Assembly: GCF_963678635.1 (NCBI RefSeq)
Contig: NW_026971550.1
Coordinates: forward strand, 1 to 64,000
DNA length: 64,000 bases
Direction of reading: 5' to 3'
From: Symsagittifera roscoffensis
Taxonomy: Eukaryota > Xenacoelomorpha > Acoela > Convolutidae
Part shown: piece by piece, positions 53,745 to 63,058 of the stretch
Layout: every line of letters starts with the position of its first letter
Numbering within the stretch: position 1 is the first letter of the stretch
Made by a program: the position numbers and the translations under genes
The notes under the pieces: generated by a model
Seen by the model: the letters and a program-made list of their open reading frames with translations, nothing else
Told to the model about the DNA's origin: nothing
Database searches by the model: none

Positions 53745-55543
53745 TGAAGGTTTTTTTTCGTTAAATTTCGCAGAGCCGTATTCGCTTCTCTTCCATGATA
53801 GGCTTCAAAAGGAGTTATCTTAGTCTTAGAATGTGGCACAAAACGTAACGCGCTGAGCGCACGGGATATCATTACTCCAAACTTATAGTTTTTATTTTCC
53901 TGGAGATAAGTTAGCACGTAATTTTTAATCGACCCAATTGCTCGTTCGACCATTCCCGTCGCGCGATGGTCCTTAACCAGAGATTTAAGGAGTTCAATAC
54001 CTTTGTAGTTACAGAAATTTTGAATTTTATTCGAGAAAAACCCAGTGGCCTGATCCATATGCAATTTCCTTGGGTGTCCATGAGTATTTATGTACTTCCT
54101 TAGGAACTTCAATACATTTTTAGACTTGTTACTTGAACAGACATACGCCGACGGCCAATGCAAAAAAGTGTCTACTGCTACAAGTACACACTTCTTCCGA
54201 CCCCTTACGTAATTAACCGGGCCCCAGAAATCCAATTGGACCAAATCATTTGGTTCCTTGGGCACATAAGTTTCCCCCATGTCACTTTTTGGAATATCTG
54301 GTTTAAGATTTTTACCTGCTTCTAAGCAGCTTTGGCAGTATTTTGCTGTAGCGGCGATGTTTCTGTGCATAAGTGGTATCCACACATCTTTTGCAGCTGC
54401 AAACATTTTGTCACGCCCATGATGGTTAAAGTGTAGACGATTGAGAACTGCTGATGACATATCCTTCGGTATGGCTAACCGGCCGTACATCCACAGGCAG
54501 TTTTCACGTACGGCAAAGTAATTGTAGTGTTGAGCGTAGTTTTTTCCCAGTCTTGTTATGATCTTCTTGGCTCGTGGGTTCTTGTCTCTGATTGTATCCC
54601 TGATGGTTTTCATAATTGGATCTTTTTCTATATTTGCTTCTATCAATTTAAAATTCAGGACCTCCGGGTGTTCAATCTTTTTAACGATTTTACTGTCTTG
54701 TGGCACTATAGAGTAAATCCATTTGTCACTCTGTACAAGTGGGTAGGATAACCCGGGGAACTGGCGGGGAAACGAGATGATCGTGTTTAACTTTTTAGAA
54801 TTAGTCTCTTTTTTAGCAAGTTTTTCAGGTGGTATTAGTTCAATATCTGAATCCGAACTGACACTGGGTGGTTGATTTAATCGATTCAGTACAACGTTGA
54901 GGCTTACATCTCCAGAGTTGGTCGATGTGTTAACAATGGCGGAAGTTGGTGGGTCATTTCTTTCAGGCGAATGAATCATGTTTTTATAATTTAAATTACT
55001 CATATTACTCAAAATTGAAGGCTTGCAACTGGAATTTAAGTATTGAGAAAAACGTCTGATTTTCTTTCTTTGGTATTTGCATATTTCCACCAGTATGCAA
55101 ATATCTCGATGCTGATTGGTTAACCGTCGGTTGCATGTAAATACGCCCTCTGTTGAGCGTTTGTGCTCACGGTGAATATTTGCATATTCATCTTTTCTTT
55201 CATTCCCATTGGATTGAACTGTTTTCGTTGTATCGAAACATGACTGATCGCCCTTTACCGGCGGTTTTGGCCTAATTTTATTCACTTTCTGACCCCTAGA
55301 GTTCATTTGATCCTTAGGCTTCAATGCTGTGTTTATCATTTTTATTTTCGCTACTGTAAAACTTTCATCATAATGACTTGTCTCGGGTGCCTCTGCGGAC
55401 AGAAACCGAGACAAATAGTCTGCCATTCCCATTTTTGACCCCTGTCTATGTTCAACTTTAAAGTCATTTGGCACAAGTTGATCGTACCATCGAGTTAATT
55501 GGCCGAAAAACGTTTTATTTCCCTTCGGTGAAGAATTTAACAA
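53741..55543 (-). CDS. Pol: end of RNase H plus integrase (600 codons open)
   Basis: The longest open frame in the window. Residues 1-46 are the end of RNase H. Residues 50-340 are a low-complexity spacer, polar and not recognised. The integrase zinc-binding HHCC region uses His371, His375, Cys403 and Cys406. The catalytic core has Asp438 (in VQLDFWGPV), Asp497 (HMDQATGFFS) and Glu533 (ATGMVERAIG), giving 35 residues between the last two, the classic D,D35E. Integrase joins the DNA copy to the genome. The frame lacks its own natural start because it is part of a polyprotein. The opposite-strand frame at 54527 is a shadow. Confidence 0.92.
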   Translation of the reverse strand: MLNSSPKGNKTFFGQLTRWYDQLVPNDFKVEHRQGSKMGMADYLSRFLSAEAPETSHYDESFTVAKIKMINTALKPKDQMNSRGQKVNKIRPKPPVKGDQSCFDTTKTVQSNGNERKDEYANIHREHKRSTEGVFTCNRRLTNQHRDICILVEICKYQRKKIRRFSQYLNSSCKPSILSNMSNLNYKNMIHSPERNDPPTSAIVNTSTNSGDVSLNVVLNRLNQPPSVSSDSDIELIPPEKLAKKETNSKKLNTIISFPRQFPGLSYPLVQSDKWIYSIVPQDSKIVKKIEHPEVLNFKLIEANIEKDPIMKTIRDTIRDKNPRAKKIITRLGKNYAQHYNYFAVRENCLWMYGRLAIPKDMSSAVLNRLHFNHHGRDKMFAAAKDVWIPLMHRNIAATAKYCQSCLEAGKNLKPDIPKSDMGETYVPKEPNDLVQLDFWGPVNYVRGRKKCVLVAVDTFLHWPSAYVCSSNKSKNVLKFLRKYINTHGHPRKLHMDQATGFFSNKIQNFCNYKGIELLKSLVKDHRATGMVERAIGSIKNYVLTYLQENKNYKFGVMISRALSALRFVPHSKTKITPFEAYHGREANTALRNLTKKNLH

Positions 55544-55955
55544 TGTAAGTAGTGCCTTGTGATCCGATATAACCGTGAAAAACCGGCCATATATATAACT
55601 TCCAAAAAGGTTCCCTGGCCCATACTACCGCGAGTAATTCTAATTCATTGGTAGAGTACTTTTTCTCAGCCGGATTAAGATATCTGGATGCAAACGAAAT
55701 TGGATGCCAGCCGGAGGCGCAATTCTGTTCTAATACGGCCCCTAGGCCATCGTGACTAGCATTACAAATAATTCTAGTTTCACGGTGAATGTCGAAGTGT
55801 CGTAATTCGACAATATTTTTCGCGAGCGACTTTAATTGTTGGAACGTATTTTCGCAAACGGGAGTCCAGACAAAATCGTTATTTTGAATTAGTAAGGGTC
55901 TTAATGGTGCGCTTACTTCCGCGAGTTTAGGCAAAAATTTGTGTAAACTGTGCAT
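55515..55955 (-). pseudogene. RNase H region of Pol with catalytic Asp changed to Asn
   Basis: The frame contains the connection domain (PLRPLLIQNNDFVWT), then IICNASHDGLGAVLEQ and NELELLAVVWA. In this family the first motif is normally C-D-A-S, with Asp a metal ligand; here residue 65 is Asn. The second acidic residue (Glu104 in NELELLA) is present. The frame shifts near 55600, after which the following frame continues with LTLLNSSPKGNK and the HRQGSKMGMADYLSR end of RNase H. RNase H would remove RNA from the RNA-DNA hybrid; loss of the Asp should abolish it. Confidence 0.8.
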
Positions 55956-56640
55956 TGAACCCAGTAAAAACTACAACATTTTTTGAGATTTTGGGGTTTT
56001 CAGATCCTCTATCGCTTGTGTTTTTCTTACTACAGGCGCGATGCAAATTCACATTTTCGTAATTTTAAGGCGACATTAGAAACGTCCAGCTTTTTCAATA
56101 TCTTTTCCACTAACGCGATGTGCTCGATGTTAGTTCCTTTTGAAGCAATTAAAATATCGTCGATGAACGCGTTAGCTTGAGGGAATTCCTTAATTAAATG
56201 ATCAATGACTTTTGGAATTCCGCCGGCATTGACGTAAGCCCGTAAAATTCGTTTTTAAAACGAAATTTTCCCGTGGATTTTCCGCCGACTAGTGAAAAAT
56301 TGCATTGCTCGCTTGTCTTTTGTTCTAATGAAACTTGTCCGTACGCATATGTGAAATCCAACGTTGTAAAATATACATTCCCCGCTTTTCTTTCAGCGAT
56401 AATCTGACTTATTCCGTCTACTAGTTCGTCAATATTCGGCATTTGGTACTTAGTCTTGTGTACCTGCTTGTTCAATTCTCTTGATTCCAGTGCTAATTTG
56501 ATACTTCCGTCTTTATTTACTGTAATCACTATAGGAGAGACGAAATACTTATCCGAGCACTCTTGTAATTTTACGATATGACCTTCGTTTATCAGCCGAT
56601 GAATTTCTTTATCTAACTTGTCTTGTAGACTGATAGGCAC
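55956..56640 (-). pseudogene. reverse transcriptase region of Pol (Ty3/gypsy), frameshifted
   Basis: Frame 56640-56194 holds the fingers and palm start: FVSPIVITVNKDGSIKLALES, the motif A block YFTTLDFTYAYGQVSL (Asp at residue 95), FYGLTSMPAEFQK. A frame change near 56210 is needed to continue into IDHLIKEFPQANA and the catalytic FIDD box at 56167-56156 (the YxDD equivalent), then LIASKGT and the thumb-like KILKKLDVS. A stop follows near 56030. This enzyme copies the element RNA into DNA. Motifs are otherwise well preserved, so the breaks look recent or technical. Confidence 0.85.
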
Positions 56641-57062
56641 CCTTTTTGTTGTGTGGGCTTCAAATTTTCGAAAAATTCAGCTATTACTTTCGCGTTCCGT
56701 ATCTTCCCTATTCTAGTATATGAATTTGGGTACAACTTACAGAAATATGTTTGAAATTCGTCATATTCCTCCTCTTCTTGACTGTTCCCTTCCCCTGTGA
56801 TTCCCATCACTTTCTTCCTTTGCACTAACTCGAGGCCTAGGGTGGCCATCAGATCATGCCCCAGGATTGACGGATGATTTCCGGATATTACTGACACTTG
56901 TGCTGGTGCTGCCCAACCGTTCAACGACATCATCACTGCTACTTTTCCCAGTATGTTTATGCGGTTGTTATTGTAATCCAAAACCTCATCTTTTGAAGGC
57001 TGTAGCTGGGTATTCGCTTTACCTAATGTTGTTTTTAGGTCCGTTATGCTGAAAATTGTCAC
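56613..57062 (-). pseudogene. retropepsin region of Pol, active site degenerate
   Basis: The frame carries the C-terminal half of a retroviral-type aspartic protease: FSITDLKTTLG at the start and the conserved ILGHDLMATLGLEL block near residues 65-80. This enzyme would cut the polyprotein. The expected D-[T/S]-G catalytic triplet should lie just upstream of PVTIFS. There the minus strand reads D-R-stop-R-I-P-V, so the triplet is lost. The frame then runs into a linker before RT, overlapping the RT frame by 28 bp. Confidence 0.75.
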
Positions 57063-57099
57063 TGGAATTCGCTATCTATCCACAACCACATCTTCCTTC

Positions 57100-57646
57100 C
57101 TGACTCGGGCCCCAGGGATCTTCAGTTCAGTTTCCTTCTTCTTCCTTTTTATTGACATTACCATGTAATCGTCCAATCCTGACGTCATAGATCCATTTTC
57201 CCCGCTTCCCTGCTGGTTCACCCACGACACTGAATCTTCTACCAACTCATTAACATTCTGCGTGCTCTGATGGTGCTCATTTTCATCTCTGATTAAGCCG
57301 ACTCGTCCTCGTCCTCTCCATTGGTTAGTACCCCTCCGAATTCCTCGGCATGTTCGTTCAAAGTGTCCCAGTTTTCGGCACGAGTTGCATGTGGCTCCCT
57401 TTGCAGGACAGTTTGCTATGTGGTCAAGGGTAAAATTTGGTGCGTCGCAATTATATCACGTACGGTTATTGCCGCTTCCCCACTACTTAACCCTTGCTTG
57501 TATCCTCCACGTCCCCCGCGTCCTCGACCTCGGAAAAATCCTTGTCCCCTTCTTATATTATTGACCGGTTCCTGTTTTATAGAAATTGCCGGCGCTGTTG
57601 AAGCTGGTTTTCCAGTATATGATTTGTATGCGCTCACCACATTCAT
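57100..57646 (-). pseudogene. gag C-terminus: RGG-rich linker and CCHC zinc knuckle, frame-disrupted
   Basis: In one minus-strand frame (57646-57416) an RGRGRGGRGGYK linker is read and then terminated. In another frame, from about 57455 down, the sequence contains CPAKGATCNSCRKLGHF followed by ERTC, a C-x2-C-x4-H-x4-C knuckle that binds the RNA genome. The frames change near 57460 and there is an in-frame TGA close by. A polar linker follows and leads to the protease region, ending at a TAG near 57075. Confidence 0.7.
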
Positions 57647-58337
57647 ACGATAATGCGATCCTGTAGACTTCCTCTGGTAACTTTGTTGATTGTGATAATT
57701 CTCGTTGGCAATCCGATTCCCGCATATTCATAATGACATTATCACGAACATTTTCGGCCGCATTTGCAAAATCACATCTGCCTGCTAGGGCGCTTAATTC
57801 CGCGTGGAATTTCTCGAACGTTTCATTCTCACGTTGTTTTCTTCCGTAGAAAAGTCCCCTTTCATGAGTTACATTCCGCTCACGTTGAAAAACATTTTGC
57901 ATCTCGTCAAGGACCCGTGGGTATTGTACCGTTTTAACATTAACCGCTGATTTTCGTGCTTTGAATATCCTTTGCGCCTCGTCTCCAATACAAAGGTATA
58001 GATTAGACTTTAACTTCTTTTCCGAATCGAGACGGTTTTTTCCATTGACCTCCTCAGGCAACGCTGTGATAGCCGCCGCATTTAAAGTACTCGTAAAATA
58101 GAAATCATCGGGATCCATGTCGTATTTTGCTATCATCCCCCAGTGAAATTTAACTATCCACTCCTCCCAGTAAACTGGAGGTTCCGGTGTTCGTGCATCC
58201 CAAAATGCTATTATATTAAGTGGATTTTTCCCCCGCCTTTTTTCTCTGCTGACTGCGCCATGTTGAAGTTCGTAAATGTATAATGTCGAAAAAGGTTTGT
58301 TTGTTAAGTTTAATTGTAGGCAACTGTTAGGCATCAA
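57558..58337 (-). pseudogene. gag-like open frame of the Ty3/gypsy element
   Basis: The frame opens inside the 5' LTR (58337) and runs to 57558, where it breaks before the nucleocapsid. The Gag-like core begins about 28 residues in, near REKRRGKNPLNIIAFWD. It contains helical capsid-like sequence with PVYWEEW, RENETFEKFHAELSALAG and ending near IALSYECG. It is the structural protein that would package the element's RNA. The true start is uncertain: an ATG formed at the LTR/PBS junction is in another frame. Continuity with the zinc knuckle requires a frame change near 57600. Confidence 0.75.
58244..58260 (-). promoter_or_regulatory. primer binding site of the Ty3/gypsy element
   Basis: Directly after the 5' LTR, on the minus strand, the element reads TGGCGCAGTCAGCAGAG. 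An initial TGG pairs with the universal CCA end of tRNA, and the position (0 nt from the LTR) is canonical. The tRNA is not identified here; I did not have tRNA sequences to compare. Confidence 0.75.
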
Positions 58338-58518
58338 ATCGAAATATTACTGCACTGTCTTATTTCAGATCACATCGGACATTAGAGATCGCAAGGTCAC
58401 GACAGCAGGTCCCCAGACAGAAGGAACAAATTGATAGCACTTATATTAACTCAGAACTGGTTCCTATCTCAAATAAATTGATAGCACTTACATAAACTCA
58501 AAACTGGTCCCTATCTCA
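58261..58518 (-). repeat. 5' LTR of the Ty3/gypsy element (258 bp, with internal duplication)
   Basis: This is the element's 5' LTR, since transcription runs leftward. It matches the left LTR except for one substitution, a 7-bp insertion (TATAATG) near 58278, and a 47-bp tandem duplication of its outer (U3) end at about 58429-58518. The outer duplicate matches the left LTR exactly, and the inner one differs at a few positions. A 4-bp target duplication (CTAG) follows at 58519. Confidence 0.92.
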
Positions 58519-58522
58519 CTAG

Positions 58523-59653
58523 TGATTATCACTATTACTGAATTGTAAAATGTTCGTGATTTGATCTTACTCATCTTACAAATTTTTCAGTCTCGTGACA
58601 TGAGTGAAACACAGCGGCAATTTTTAAAATCTTTTACCTTAAAAAAAATAAGAATATTTGGTTTCTTGTATCTAGAAATTAACTGTCTTTTCATTTTCAC
58701 AAATCTGAGGGGTCAACAAGGTGTTTAAAAAAATAACAGTAACCGGATCACAATTTTGGAGTTTTCAGCTGTGTTTTGGCCCGTTTTTAAATTTATATTA
58801 CCTTCGAAACAAGGATTGTAAAACGGTGTGGAATTAACGCGGAGTCTATCAAACAGAATAGTTTGAAAAATATATATGTTAAGAAATTAATTGAAAAATT
58901 ATCAGCTACCGAAACAAATTACTGTAAACGCTGAGTAAACTGCAATAAAAGTTGCAACCATTGATGCAAGAAATAGCTTAAATAACGTACGTCAAAGTTG
59001 TTTTAGAAAAAATCTGAAGTTCCGCATATAATCAAACTTTTTTGAACCCAATCAAATGAGGCAACTTAATTACTTTTTTACGATGAGTTGATTTTTTTGT
59101 CCAAGTCCCACTCCATTGTGCTTGCAAAAGATAGAACGTTTGAGTTCTCGAGCTTTTCTTGAGTTAATTATAATCGAATTGAAAAAAAAAGCTCACACCA
59201 TACCCGTTACTTCCCACTTTATAAAGAAGTAAGAACAATTAATACCAACCGTCTTTCTATTTTTTAAAATTTGAATGTTCGGAATAAATGTTAGCTACAC
59301 ATATGAAAGTTTAAATTGATCTACCCGTTTTTGGCTCAAATGTCTGCTTTCGTGTTGTTTAATCCAAAAGTATACGCCTAAGAAAATACGTTTTAAAAAT
59401 TTATGTATTTACGAAAGATGCAAAGACATTTTTTTCTAAAGTAAATGGAAAGCCTGTTTTTTTCAAAAACTTTATTCATGAACACACTACTTAATATGAG
59501 GCTAAACCCCAAACTTTTCCTTGGATCAAAAAATTAAATTGTTTTGTATCTACTAGAGTGCTGGGGGCTGCTTTACATTATGCGGACTAAAAGAACAAAA
59601 TTGGAAAGTTTAAACACATTTTTTTCAAATTGGGTTAAAATTGAACAATAAGC
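58523..59653. other. spacer between the LTR element and the LINE
   Basis: AT-rich, no repeat or gene recognised. Confidence 0.55.
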
Positions 59654-59659
59654 AAACAG

Positions 59660-59910
59660 AGCAGTGCTCGTATTTGGATCAGAGCTCGTGTTTGGAGCTG
59701 AGCTCGTGAGTTTGGAGCAGAGCACGTGTTCGTAGTACAGCTTATTTGTGGATTGGTCCTCGTGTTGGATGCAGAGCCGGTGCTTGGAGCTCGTGTGTGT
59801 TTGGTACAGAGCCGGTGCTTGGAACTCGTGTTTGGAGAGAAGCTCTTTTCTGGAGCAGAGTGGCCCGTGCTCGGGAAGAGTTCGAGTTTGGTTCGAGGAA
59901 CGCTCGTGGT
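59660..59910 (+). repeat. degenerate minisatellite in the 5' region of the LINE
   Basis: Units around CTCGTGTTTGGAGC(AGAG) recur at irregular spacing from 59667 to about 59890 (GAGCTCGTGTTTGGAGC, CCGGTGCTTGGAGCTCGTG and variants). It lies between the 5' end and the first ATG of the protein frame (59914), so it is the element's leader and could hold its internal promoter; that role is inferred from position. Confidence 0.75.
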
Positions 59911-59913
59911 ATA

Positions 59914-60282
59914 ATGAGGTGGACTCAGAGAATTATCAAACCGCCTAGTTATCTGGGGTATAATTCTGATTCGCAGCTCAGTGTTTCCAATACCAGTGGG
60001 TTTGAAGTGGAAGACTTGTTAAAATCACAAGATAACAATGACCGCGTTAATGTTACACTGACAAGCAATGGCCGCACAGAATTAACTCAAGCCATGCAAG
60101 ACCTGCAAATAGAAGATGTGCTACCAGAAACTGATCCGAATCTAGAAAGCCATGACGAAGACATAATGATGGAAGCTTTCGGTGCGTCACTTGACAAATC
60201 AACTTGTCTTGATCATTCGACTTGGACTGAAAGATGGGTGAAAAGTGTACGGTTGCCAAAAAAAACTATATTTTTTACCTAA
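59914..60282 (+). pseudogene. LINE N-terminal coding region (acidic)
   Basis: The frame starts ATG at 59914 and reads an acidic Ser/Asp-rich stretch (SQLSVSNTSGFEVEDLL, LPETDPNLESHDED) to TWTERW, then stops at 60282. The conserved downstream block (LPNGNIGRKYLDLL) is in another frame from 60245 on, so one frameshift lies near 60250-60280. Function unknown; the family places a poorly conserved region here before RT. Confidence 0.6.
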
Positions 60283-60990
60283 TGGTAACATTGGTAGGAA
60301 GTACCTGGACCTCCTGACACATGAACTGAAGCTTCTTTCTACCACTGCTGATTCCGCTTCAGAAAGAGTTCTGGTGATGAGTCGTGTTTTGTTACAAAGA
60401 GATCCAATGATCAAAGCATCAAAAGACATTCGAACACTTATTGGACGGCTCATTCAAGACTGGAAGGAAAACAAATTCGACAAGTTTTTGGCGAAAGCAG
60501 TGAGATGTGGCAAAACGAAACAAATAAATCAAGATAATTTGGACGACAAACATGTCTCGAAAGTGTTTGCTTCATTAATGATGAAAGGCAAAGTGAGAAG
60601 CGCTATGCGGTGGCTCTCGGAGAGAACAAGCGGGGGTGTGCTTGATCCGATGCAGGAGGTGAAGAAAGGTGTGACCGTTGAAGTCAAAGCATCCAGAGCC
60701 ACACAAAACACATCTCTCTTCGCGATTGCAAGTGCCAGTTTTGCCCGACTTTGAAGATGTTATAATCAGTTCTGCTTCCATTGAAAAGACGACACGTTCT
60801 TTGCAGGGCAGTTCGGGAGCTTCGAGAAGAGATTCTTAGCATTGGCAGACGGTTTTATTACGTCATGGGGCTCACAGTTTACACTTGAGAGACGAAGTTG
60901 CAACTCTCGCCACAAAAATGTGCAATCAAATCTTACCATGGTCGAAAGTGCGAGCACTGGTTTCTGGAAGATTGATTGCGCTTGATAAAT
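60245..60990 (+). pseudogene. LINE region before RT (fingers), frameshifted
   Basis: Frame 60245-60754 contains LPNGNIGRKYLDLLTHEL, LQRDPMIKASKDIRTLIGR and MMKGKVRSAMRWLSERTSGG, blocks I recognise as preceding RT in a LINE family widespread in invertebrates. After 60754 the frame is lost. Fragments resume in a different frame just before 60990 (RLIALDK). The family normally continues as DK-R/N-PGVRPIG. Here a TGA (60990-60992) stands at the position where an Arg codon (CGA) would fit. Confidence 0.65.
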
Positions 60991-60992
60991 GA

Positions 60993-62409
60993 CCTGGCGT
61001 GCCACCTATTGGCATAGGCGAGTGTCTACGGAGAATAATTTGCAAAAGTGTGGCTGAGTTCACAAAAATTGATCTTGAAGAAATATTTTCGACTGATCAA
61101 TTAGCTTGTGGGCTGAAAGCTGGCATTGAAGGTGCAATTCATGTGCTCTCTGATGTTTTTGATGACATCAAGGAAGGTGGCATGCTGTTGATGGATGCAT
61201 CAAATGCTTTCAACTCGCTCAATCATGAAACAGCGTTGTGGAATGCTCGAATATTGTGGCCTAGATATTCTAGATTTCACTTCATTACTTACAGAGGCTT
61301 CGCGTCGCTTTTCATTCCTGGCGCCGACGAAGTGATATACAGTAGGGAACGAACAACCCAGGGAGACCCACTGGCAATGTTCTTCTATGGTGTTTCACTT
61401 CTTCCCCTGATTCGGAAGTTCTCCTCCTGATCCGAACAGTGTTTTACAAAGTTGGTATGCTGATGATTCTGCGGCCATAGCAAAACCCAATAAATTGGAT
61501 TTATGGCTCAAAAACTTGATTGAGGAAGGTCCCGCCTTCAGTTACTTTCGAGAGCCTTCCAAAAGTTTCCTGATTGTCGATAAACAATATGCTGAAGAAG
61601 CGCATCACATATTTGACAAGTACTCGATTAGTATAGTAGAAGGGAAGAGGTTTTTGGAGGGTTTCATTGGAGACGGAAATGAGAAGGACATGTACCTGAA
61701 GAAGGAAGAACTTGAGTGGGTAGACAAATTTGAGAAACTTTCTTTTGTGGCAAAAACAGAACCACAATGTGCTTTATCAGGACTGACTAAGTCCCTACAA
61801 GCGGAATGGAATTTTTCCCATCGTGTTTTGGGTGGTTCTAGTCAGCTTTTTCAACCAATAGAGAACCTTCTGATGGAGACATTTTTACCTGCATTACTTG
61901 GAACTTCGTCGATTTCATCAATGGAGAGACCTCTCTTTTGTTTGCCAGCAAGAAAGGGTGGTCTTGGAGTGTCTAACCCAACCAGTTTCGCTGATGAGTC
62001 TCACAACACGTCACGGGAAGCAGTTACGGTTCTTTATGATGCTATTGTTGATCCGCACGGTTTTTCCCATGAAAACCACAGAAAACAAATGTCACGATCG
62101 CGGAAAAAACATCATCGAATAATGGAAGAAAAACATGAAGAGTTGTTGGGGGAGTTAATGAATGAGCTACCAGCAGACCAAGTTCGCCCAGTAAAAAGAA
62201 TCAATGAAGGAAACTTGTCTGACTGGCGGACAGCGTTACCGATTTCTGCAGAAAACTTTGATTTTTCGGAAGTGGAGTTTCGGGATGCATTGAGTGTCCG
62301 GTATAACAAAAACTTGAACGCTTCGCCAACTTTTTGTGATGGTTGCCAGTCACCAATCACCCTACGGCATGCGTTAGCGTGCAAAAAAGGTGGTCTCCTA
62401 ACTTTATGA
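60993..62409 (+). pseudogene. LINE reverse transcriptase with YADD box
   Basis: RT motifs in order: PPIGIGECLRRII (60999 on), motif A LLMDASNAFNSLNHE (about 61190), motif B TTQGDPLAM (about 61355), then a frame change near 61430-61440 and the catalytic YADD at 61456-61467. Frame 61495-62409 continues with the thumb (LPARKGGLGVSNPTSF near residue 150) and ends with CDGCQSPITLRHALAC, a CX2CX7HX3C zinc motif. The enzyme copies the element's RNA at the target site. The stop TGA at 62407-62409 interrupts the block that normally reads KGG...RHNEVRD, again where CGA would give Arg. Confidence 0.88.
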
Positions 62410-62940
62410 CACAATGAGGTTAGGGATGCTGTAGGCGACTTAGCTTCTTTAGTGTGGAAGGATGTACAGAGAGAGCCTGTTATTATAGAATACAACCCGC
62501 AAGATGAGACCCCCGCATTAATTGCAGATTTGTTTTGTCGTGGAGTTTATGTTAGACAGGGAGTAGCTTCTTTTGATATTCGACTGACACCGACGCCATC
62601 TCCTATCAAAACAGAAGCTCCATGAGTGTTTTTGTGAAAAAGACAAAATATTCAATGTCCTGAAAAACATATGTCTTCCACTCCTCTTGTCGTTTCTGTT
62701 GATGGGATGCTCGCTCCAGAATTTGCAAATTTCCTTCGGAGAATAGGAGAAGCATTATCTACGAAGTGCGAGAAACTTTTAGTAAAACTATGAACTGGGT
62801 GAAGTGCCGGCTGTCTTTTGCCGTGCTCCGTGCTTCCAGTGTGTGCTTCCGAGGCACAAGGACCAAGTGGAGAGTCTTGGCTCAGACCATGATTTCTTAC
62901 CCTAGAGAAATTTTTATCGATATTCTACAATGAAGAGAAA
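62410..62940 (+). pseudogene. LINE C-terminal restriction-like endonuclease region
   Basis: In the same frame as the RT end, past the premature stop, the sequence continues HNEVRDAVGDLASLVW, then LIADLFCRGV (Asp codon 62527-62529) and ASFDIRLT (Asp codon 62575-62577). The spacing and the D...D-x-R pattern resemble the PD-(D/E)xK nuclease that nicks the target in R2-type LINEs. Stops occur at 62623 and nearby. A further conserved-looking stretch (TPLVVSVDGMLAPEFANFLRR) is readable at about 62680-62755, and LSFAVLRASSVCFRG near 62810 in another frame. Family assignment is from recalled patterns, not a search. Confidence 0.6.
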
Positions 62941-63058
62941 TTGGCTAACTATGTGCAAACTCTGCTAGTAATGTAAAATGTGGACCTAAACGAAACAAAA
63001 TGTTGAAAAAATAAACCAAATAGATAATTGACTGATTTCAAAAAAAAAACAGAGCAGT

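Larger units (their letters stand above)
52356..58518 (-). mobile_element. Ty3/gypsy-type LTR retrotransposon, complete length but with broken coding frames
   Basis: Two direct repeats (52356-52559 and 58261-58518) begin TGTTGAAG and end CTATCTCA, giving TG...CA ends, and are flanked by the 4-bp duplication CTAG (52352-52355, 58519-58522). Read on the minus strand the order is 5' LTR, primer binding site, gag with zinc knuckle, protease, RT, RNase H, integrase and a basic/acidic Pol tail, then the 3' LTR. Integrase after RNase H marks the Ty3/gypsy order. LTR identity is very high (one substitution plus two length differences), which implies a recent insertion. Gag, protease and RT nevertheless contain frameshifts and stops, so this copy would need proteins supplied by another copy, unless the breaks are assembly errors. 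Confidence 0.93.
59666..63048 (+). mobile_element. non-LTR retrotransposon with RLE-type C-terminus, degenerate
   Basis: The element is bounded by the duplication ACAGAGCAGT (59656-59665 and 63049-63058, longer by A residues) and ends in about ten A residues after AATAAA (63010-63015), the marks of target-primed reverse transcription. The body has a repeat-rich 5' region, an N-terminal domain, reverse transcriptase, a CX2CX7HX3C zinc motif and a PD-(D/E)xK-like motif. There is no sign of an apurinic endonuclease domain. The order RT, zinc finger, restriction-like endonuclease matches the R2/NeSL type of LINE. Coding is spread over three frames with premature TGA codons, so this copy is dead as it stands. 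Confidence 0.88.

Noticed and set aside
52356-58518. LTR element considered as a DIRS/Ngaro-type element because of the split-looking tail repeat
   Set aside because: A D,D35E integrase, TG...CA LTRs, a PBS and a 4-bp target duplication are present, and no tyrosine recombinase is seen.
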